Position numbers and translations under genes: made by a program. The notes below the pieces were generated by a model. The model was not told the DNA's origin. It was given only the letters and a program-made list of their open reading frames with translations, and made no database searches. A DNA stretch of 25,369 bases from UBA6902 sp964393845 (lineage in GTDB: Bacteria > Nitrospirota > Thermodesulfovibrionia > UBA6902), in the NCBI GenBank assembly GCA_964393845.1, contig CAYMUX010000047.1:1-25369 (forward strand), written 5' to 3'. Positions 21,062-25,369 of this stretch are shown here, piece by piece. Position 1 is the first letter of the stretch. The number at the start of each line of letters is the position of its first letter.

Positions 21062-22354
21062 ATGATAAAGAAATTTTTCCTCCTTCTTTTAATCCTGCTT
21101 CTTACACCTTTCGCTGCTGAATACTCGGATGCGGAAATAATTGTGATCAATGTTGAAGGAGTTGTAAATCCCGTTATGTCGGAGTTCATAACGAAAAGCA
21201 TTGATGAGGCGGAAAAGGAAAAGGCCGAAGTGCTTGTAATTGAGCTTGACACCCCGGGAGGACTCGATACCTCAATGAGGTCCATTGTTAAAAGGATCAT
21301 TGCAAGTGAAGTTCCTGTGGTTGTGTATGTTTCTCCAAGCGGCGCGCGGGCTGCTTCAGCCGGTGTTTTCATCACCCTCGCCGCACATGTTGCCGCCATG
21401 ACCCCTGGGACAAACATCGGGGCGGCCCATCCGGTTGGTGTCGGTGGGAAAATGGACAAGACAATGGCTGAAAAAGCCGTCAATGACGCCTCCGCCTACA
21501 TAAAATCACTGGCAGAGAAACGGGGAAGGAATGCCGAGTGGGCGGAAAAAGCTGTAAGAGAAAGTGTCTCCGTAACCGAACAGGAGGCCCTTAAACTGAA
21601 TGTCATTGATTTTGTGGCTCCGGATATCAAATCATTATTGGCCGTTATCGATCAGAGAGAAGTCCAAATCTCCACCGGCAAGCAAATCATTCAGACAAAG
21701 GGAATCAAAATCCGCTATAAAGAAATGGGCCTCAGGCATAAAATCCTCGACATCATCAGCGATCCCAATATAGCCTATCTACTTATGTTGCTCGGATTTT
21801 ACGGCCTTTTCTTTGAACTGACAAATCCGGGGGTTATATTGCCCGGGGTTATCGGGGCCCTGTCCCTGATACTCGCGTTATATTCCTTTCAAACTCTGCC
21901 GGTCAATTATGCGGGACTTCTTTTAATCATCCTTGCCATCGTGTTATTCATTCTCGAAATCAAAGTCACCTCATACGGCATGCTGACAATTGCCGGATTA
22001 ATTTCCATGACCTTAGGCTCCCTTATGCTCTTTGATTCTCCCCTGCCGTTTTTCCAGCTTTCGTTAAAGGTCATTCTCCCTGCCGTCATACTCACCACTT
22101 TATTTTTCAGCCTGACGGTATATCTCGCGGTAAAGGCATATAGACGAAAACCGGTGACCGGCGCCGAGGGACTTATAGGGCTTGAGGGAGCGGCAAGGAC
22201 AGAGGTTTATCATGAAGGGCAGGTTTTCGTCCACGGTGAAATCTGGCAGGCGTGGAGTGATGAGCCTGTCAAGGCCGGAGAGAAAATTATTGTTGAACAA
22301 GTAGAAAATTTAAAATTAAAAGTCAGAGGAAAAATATCTGAAAAATCTGCATAA
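21062..22354 (+). CDS. nfeD: NfeD-family membrane serine protease (ClpP class)
   Basis: A 430-residue protein from ATG 21062. An in-frame ATG at 21014 would lie upstream of the promoter boxes and give no signal peptide. From 21062 the N-terminus is a clear signal peptide (MIKKFFLLLLILLLTPFAA). The ClpP/crotonase-like protease domain (~25-190) has DTPGGLD, SPSGARAASAG with Ser99 and Lys138, counterparts of the catalytic Ser/Lys of archaeal PH1510. Several membrane helices (~235-360) and a C-terminal NfeD OB-fold (~370-425) follow. Family knowledge: it cleaves the partner stomatin. The slipin gene follows after 29 bases, the conserved pairing. Neither candidate start has a ribosome binding site. 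Confidence 0.9.
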   Translation: MIKKFFLLLLILLLTPFAAEYSDAEIIVINVEGVVNPVMSEFITKSIDEAEKEKAEVLVIELDTPGGLDTSMRSIVKRIIASEVPVVVYVSPSGARAASAGVFITLAAHVAAMTPGTNIGAAHPVGVGGKMDKTMAEKAVNDASAYIKSLAEKRGRNAEWAEKAVRESVSVTEQEALKLNVIDFVAPDIKSLLAVIDQREVQISTGKQIIQTKGIKIRYKEMGLRHKILDIISDPNIAYLLMLLGFYGLFFELTNPGVILPGVIGALSLILALYSFQTLPVNYAGLLLIILAIVLFILEIKVTSYGMLTIAGLISMTLGSLMLFDSPLPFFQLSLKVILPAVILTTLFFSLTVYLAVKAYRRKPVTGAEGLIGLEGAARTEVYHEGQVFVHGEIWQAWSDEPVKAGEKIIVEQVENLKLKVRGKISEKSA

Positions 22355-22383
22355 TCTGCAGATATAAAAAAAGGAGGGGCAAA

Positions 22384-23154
22384 ATGTCTCAGTTTGGTTT
22401 CCCAGGATTAATATTCGCAATTCTGTTGTTCGTTTATTTCATTACAAGTGCAATCAAGGTTCTTCGTGAATATGAAAGAGGGGTAGTTTTCAGGCTCGGC
22501 AGGCTGATACCGATTAAAGGCCCCGGCCTGGTAATAATCTGGCCTGTTATCGATAAGCTTGTAAAGGTGGACCTCAGAACAGTCACCTTTGACGTGCCTG
22601 CCCAGGACATAATCACTAAAGACAACATCTCGGTTAAAGTCAACGCCGTTGTTTATTTCAGGGTCATTGACCCGGCAAAGGCCATTACTGCGGTTGAAGA
22701 TTTTCATTATGCAACGTCACAGATTTCCCAGACAACATTGAGAAGCGTGCTTGGACAAAGCTCGCTTGACGAACTCCTGGCAAAGAGGGATGAATTAAAT
22801 GCAGATCTTCAAAAAATCATCGATGAGCAGACAGAGCCATGGGGAATCAAGGTTGCCACGGTAGAAGTAAAGAATGTTGATCTGCCCGTGGAAATGCAAA
22901 GGGCCATTGCAAAGCAGGCAGAAGCGGAGCGGGAAAGAAGGGCAAAAATCATTCATGCGGAAGGTGAATTCCAGGCAGCGCAGAAACTGTCGGAGGCGGC
23001 GGCAATTATAGGTTTGCAGCCTACTGCAATCCAGCTCAGATTTCTCCAGACTTTAACGGAAATAGCCACTGAAAAAAATTCAACAATTATTTTCCCTGTT
23101 CCCATAGATCTCTTAGAGCCTTTTATGAAAAAATTGAAGAAAGATGCGGATTAA
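22384..23154 (+). CDS. Slipin (stomatin/SPFH band-7 protein)
   Basis: A 256-residue protein: one N-terminal membrane helix (~6-24), then the SPFH domain starting YERGVVFRLGRL, with VDLRTVTFDVPAQDIITKDN and VEVKNVDLP, and a coiled-coil stretch AIAKQAEAERERRAKIIHAEGE. The end is hydrophobic (IIFPVPIDLL). AAAGGAGGGG precedes ATG 22384. It forms oligomeric membrane microdomains in the family, and is the expected substrate and partner of the NfeD protease just upstream. Unlike PH1511 it has no long extra C-terminal tail. Confidence 0.92.
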   Translation: MSQFGFPGLIFAILLFVYFITSAIKVLREYERGVVFRLGRLIPIKGPGLVIIWPVIDKLVKVDLRTVTFDVPAQDIITKDNISVKVNAVVYFRVIDPAKAITAVEDFHYATSQISQTTLRSVLGQSSLDELLAKRDELNADLQKIIDEQTEPWGIKVATVEVKNVDLPVEMQRAIAKQAEAERERRAKIIHAEGEFQAAQKLSEAAAIIGLQPTAIQLRFLQTLTEIATEKNSTIIFPVPIDLLEPFMKKLKKDAD

Positions 23155-23224
23155 TTAAAACCTAAATTGAATGATTCTCTATTGAAGAAGCGGTCTTTAG
23201 TATAATCAGTCTTGTTTTTAAATT

Positions 23225-23266
23225 TCACCTATCAGGTGATGTAGTTTCCCCCTCTAAAAAGAGGGG
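23225..23266. repeat. Two small hairpins between slipin and the PGPGW gene
   Basis: TCACCT (23225-23230) pairs with AGGTGA (23234-23239). CCCCTCT (23249-23255) pairs with AGAGGGG (23260-23266), loop AAAA. The second belongs to the same C/G-rich hairpin type as the cluster at 6057-6177. No T-run follows, but they may shape the 3' end of the slipin message. The rest of 23155-23297 shows no gene. Confidence 0.5.
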
Positions 23267-23297
23267 TAGGGGTGTGTAAAAGAAAGAGCCTGAAGAG

Positions 23298-23564
23298 ATG
23301 ACAATGCATGAGAGAAAAAAAAGAAACCCCCTGATTAAAACAGTCCAGCAAGCCAAGCGATTGATTAAGACCGTAATCGGTTTTACAATTCTTTTAGGTG
23401 GAGTCATCATGCTGTTCATTCCCGGCCCCGGCATCCCCACCATTGTCGGCGGTCTTGCGATACTGGGCACTGAATTTGTATGGGCGAGAAGGTTGATGAA
23501 ACGTTTCAAGGACGGCGCGAATCATTTGAAGAATTCTATTTTGAACAATTCAAAAAAAGTGTAA
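23298..23564 (+). CDS. PGPGW-family small membrane protein
   Basis: An 88-residue protein with a basic N-terminus, two hydrophobic segments (~26-45 and 46-65) joined at IPGPGIPTIVGGLAILG, and a basic C-terminal tail (RRLMKRFKDGANHLKN). The motif F-IPGPG with the following glycine-rich helix is the signature of the putative transmembrane PGPGW family (PF09656). Its function is unknown. ATG 23298 has GAAGAG directly before it; the ATG at 23304 would have a better spacing. Convergent with pmbA. Confidence 0.8.
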   Translation: MTMHERKKRNPLIKTVQQAKRLIKTVIGFTILLGGVIMLFIPGPGIPTIVGGLAILGTEFVWARRLMKRFKDGANHLKNSILNNSKKV

Positions 23565-23567
23565 TCC

Positions 23568-23606
23568 GTGATGCGTAATGCGTAATCTATCCTCATTACG
23601 CATCAC
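23568..23606. terminator. Hairpin between convergent genes
   Basis: GTGATGCGTAATG (23568-23580) pairs perfectly with CATTACGCATCAC (23594-23606), 13 bp with a 13-base loop, in the 53-base space between the PGPGW gene (+) and pmbA (-). The left arm is made of GTGATGCGTAATGCGTAAT-type short direct repeats. The placement supports a bidirectional terminator; no strong T-run is seen. Confidence 0.55.
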
Positions 23607-23617
23607 GTGTCACGTTC

Positions 23618-24940
23618 TTACGCGCTGATATCCATATCCCCTATTAAAAGACTCGGTGAACCGGAGCTGCCGTAAAATTTGAGGTCATTTCCGACCGCTT
23701 CCACTTTTTTGAACATATCGAGTATATTCCCTGACATAACGGCTTCTTTTATCGGATATGCGGCTTCACCATTTTCAATCCATAGTCCCGATATCCCGAC
23801 TGAAAAATCACCTGAGACAGGATTTGCCGTATGCACTCCCATTGCGCCGAGGATCACAATTCCCTTTCGTAAAGATTTCACCAGTTCCTTGCCGGAACTG
23901 CCTCCTGTATTAATATAAATATTTGTAACACCGACTCCCGGCAGGCTCTTGAATCCTCTTACAGCATTGCCTGTAGAAGAGACCCCGTCTTTTTTCGCTG
24001 TGTACGTATTATAAATGTAGCCCATTAGAGCGCCTTTGGAAATTAATGTCTTGTTCATGGTGGGCACTCCCTCATCATCAACCGGTCTTGTACCGGCCAT
24101 CCACGCCATAGTGCCGTCATCGATAATATCGACAAGTCCGCTTATAATATTCTGCCCGACCTTTCCGATAAGAAAAGAACGCTGCTTCTGTACTGCTTCA
24201 GATGATAAAGAGGCGCTCAGAATGTCGAGAAAATCAACGGCAACCGACGGGCTGAGAATTACCGGCAGCTTGACTGCCGAGATCTTTCTTGAGCCAAGCA
24301 GCTCTACTGCTCTTGTTGACGCCTCTTTCCCGACCGATTTTATATCGACGTCACTCATTCTTCTGCTGCTTGCATAATCCCATCCCATCTGGCTGTCACC
24401 GCTGCTATCCTGGGCAAGGGTTGAGACACTTGCAGAATAATAACTGCTTTCATAAGTGACATTGACCCCTTTTGAATTTATGATAGTCGTATTCCCGATA
24501 CCCGCGCCGACCTCTGCCTTTCTTACCTTCTTTATCCTCTTGTCAAAATTAAGGGCGCTTTCTTCGAGTAAAATCGCGTCCTTGATAATGTCCTCTTCTT
24601 TTAATTTATCAATATTCTCATCAAATATAGATACATCTCCTGAATGCGCATAGTCGGGAATACAGACAAATTCATCTTTAGATGTCCATTCCGTACCCTG
24701 TAAAGCTTCATCTATTATCTTTTCGATCCCGTCAGGGCTTGTTGCAAAGGAGAAACCGAGCCTGTGATTCTTAATGACCTTTATCGCAATGCCAAAGTCT
24801 CTGGACGCCTCAAGGGCTTCTACCTTGCCATTCTTGGCCTCCACCGAAATACCCCGGCCGCTTTTTATGAATACCTCAACTGCATCACATCCTTTTTTAA
24901 TAGCGCTTTCTATGATATCTTCACCCAGTGTTTCTTTCAT
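23618..24940 (-). CDS. pmbA: PmbA/TldE subunit of the TldD-PmbA metalloprotease
   Basis: A 440-residue protein: N-terminal KKGCDAVEVFIKSGRGISVEAKNGKVEALEASRDFGIAIKV, middle domain, and C-terminal VILGAMGVHTANPVSGDFSVGISGLWIENGE, the TldE/PmbA signature. The zinc-binding HExxxH of TldD is absent, so this is the non-catalytic partner; TldD must be encoded elsewhere. Family role: processing of peptides such as microcins or degradation of unfolded peptides, including antitoxin CcdA in E. coli. AAGGAG precedes ATG 24940. It is divergent from the pilin-like gene. Confidence 0.9.
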   Translation of the reverse strand: MKETLGEDIIESAIKKGCDAVEVFIKSGRGISVEAKNGKVEALEASRDFGIAIKVIKNHRLGFSFATSPDGIEKIIDEALQGTEWTSKDEFVCIPDYAHSGDVSIFDENIDKLKEEDIIKDAILLEESALNFDKRIKKVRKAEVGAGIGNTTIINSKGVNVTYESSYYSASVSTLAQDSSGDSQMGWDYASSRRMSDVDIKSVGKEASTRAVELLGSRKISAVKLPVILSPSVAVDFLDILSASLSSEAVQKQRSFLIGKVGQNIISGLVDIIDDGTMAWMAGTRPVDDEGVPTMNKTLISKGALMGYIYNTYTAKKDGVSSTGNAVRGFKSLPGVGVTNIYINTGGSSGKELVKSLRKGIVILGAMGVHTANPVSGDFSVGISGLWIENGEAAYPIKEAVMSGNILDMFKKVEAVGNDLKFYGSSGSPSLLIGDMDISA

Positions 24941-25036
24941 TATCTGCTCCTTATGTCCTCGTATTATGTAATATGCATCTCAAGTATTATACTCAAATGC
25001 CGATAAACACAATTATTAGTACAGCCATATATCTCA

Positions 25037-25079
25037 TGATATTCCGTAATCAGAATATCAAACATGTAACGAATTACAT
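25037..25079. promoter_or_regulatory. Inverted repeats, candidate activator-binding site upstream of the pilin gene
   Basis: TGATATTC (25037-25044) and GAATATCA (25053-25060) form a dyad with an 8-base spacer. A second dyad, ATGTAA/TTACAT, follows at 25064-25079. They lie ~100-140 bases before the predicted sigma-54 start site, the usual distance for an enhancer-binding protein such as PilR. In the same 244-base gap, TTATGTAATAT (24964-24974) reappears inverted at 25093-25103. Confidence 0.4.
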
Positions 25080-25152
25080 AGATTTATGAAATATATTACA
25101 TAATGCCCAAACTTTTTTTCATGAGATCATTTAATAATAAGGATTCTACTTC

Positions 25153-25168
25153 AGGCATTACATTTGCT
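25153..25168 (+). promoter_or_regulatory. Sigma-54-type (-24/-12) promoter
   Basis: AGGCATTACATTTGCT carries GG (25154-25155) and GC (25166-25167) separated by exactly ten bases, with TTGC at the -12 element. This places a transcription start near 25179. Pilin genes are often sigma-54-dependent in gammaproteobacteria and Geobacter-like bacteria. Confidence 0.5.
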
Positions 25169-25184
25169 TTATACATCGTTAGAA

Positions 25185-25369
25185 ATGTTTAAGATGAATA
25201 TCATAAGAGACAAAAAAGGCGTAACACTCATGGAATTAATGGTTGTTATAACAATAATCGGAATTCTCTCTCTTATAGGCATACCTGAATATTCACGATT
25301 TATGGCTAAAGGCAGCGTAAGAAGAGCTGCTAATGACTTATTGCAGAATGCACGACTCGCAAGGACCAT
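25185..25369 (+). CDS. Type IV pilin/pseudopilin-like protein, partial (N-terminus)
   Basis: The first 61 codons of a gene cut by the window end. A class III prepilin leader (MFKMNIIRDKKG) is followed by VTLMELMVVITIIGIL, giving cleavage after Gly, Glu at +5, and the hydrophobic helix of type IV pilins and type II secretion pseudopilins. The following stretch, SVRRAANDLLQNARLART, resembles FimT/GspH-type minor pilins more than PilA. The start could be ATG 25185 or the in-frame ATG 25194; a sigma-54-type promoter start at ~25179 leaves 6 or 15 leader bases. Confidence 0.85.
   Translation, partial: MFKMNIIRDKKGVTLMELMVVITIIGILSLIGIPEYSRFMAKGSVRRAANDLLQNARLART

Noticed and set aside
23201..23206. 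TATAAT as promoter of the PGPGW gene
   Set aside because: The only TTGAAG-like -35 is 13 bases away, which is too short; no other box fits.

Overview
The window looks like chromosomal DNA of an anaerobic, diderm bacterium of moderate GC content. Supporting signs are a large 2-hydroxyacyl-CoA dehydratase activator, an RseC-type redox protein, a lipobox lipoprotein and a type IV pilin-like gene. The order phosphoglycerate-mutase-like protein, aspartate kinase, citramalate synthase, plus the many short G/C-rich intergenic hairpins, suggests Nitrospirota or a deltaproteobacterial (Desulfobacterota) lineage. That is an inference from gene content; no rRNA or tRNA gene is present.

Layout. Positions 1-20957 are read almost entirely from the minus strand. 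Bases 1-1500 hold a partial unknown ORF, a 31-residue ribosomal-protein-like gene (bS22/AURKAIP1 type), and an unknown membrane protein lying between a full-length 1406-residue BcrA/BadF-type activator (1496-5716) and a second, divergent copy of that activator's last ~77 codons (572-805). Then come a thiamine-binding protein, an EF-G paralog, an RseC-family protein, citramalate synthase (cimA), aspartate kinase (lysC) and an ApgM-type phosphomutase homolog. The last three fit branched-chain and aspartate-family amino acid synthesis, with the ApgM-like protein a candidate non-orthologous homoserine kinase.

From 13278 to 20279 there is a biotin cluster (bioF, small lipoprotein, SDR, bioD). It is interrupted between the SDR and bioD by a defence-type block of about 4.1 kb: a Phd/RelE toxin-antitoxin pair, a HicB/HicA pair, and a TIR-STAND-TPR protein placed 33 bp behind hicA. 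queE lies upstream of bioF. This block is the most interesting part of the window, because hicB, hicA, the TIR gene and bioD could all sit on one transcript.

From 21024 the plus strand carries a membrane-protease pair (NfeD-type serine protease and slipin), apparently read from a strong promoter that places the start codon at the very 5' end of the mRNA, and a small PGPGW membrane protein. A convergent pmbA/tldE gene follows on the minus strand. The window ends inside a plus-strand type IV pilin/pseudopilin gene preceded by a GG-N10-GC sigma-54-type promoter and upstream inverted repeats.

Intergenic spaces are rich in small repeats: clustered CCCC/GGGG hairpins, TGTAGGGGC-ended REP/MITE-like elements (one supplies the queE stop codon), and a ~103-bp element with 13-bp terminal inverted repeats between lysC and apgM.
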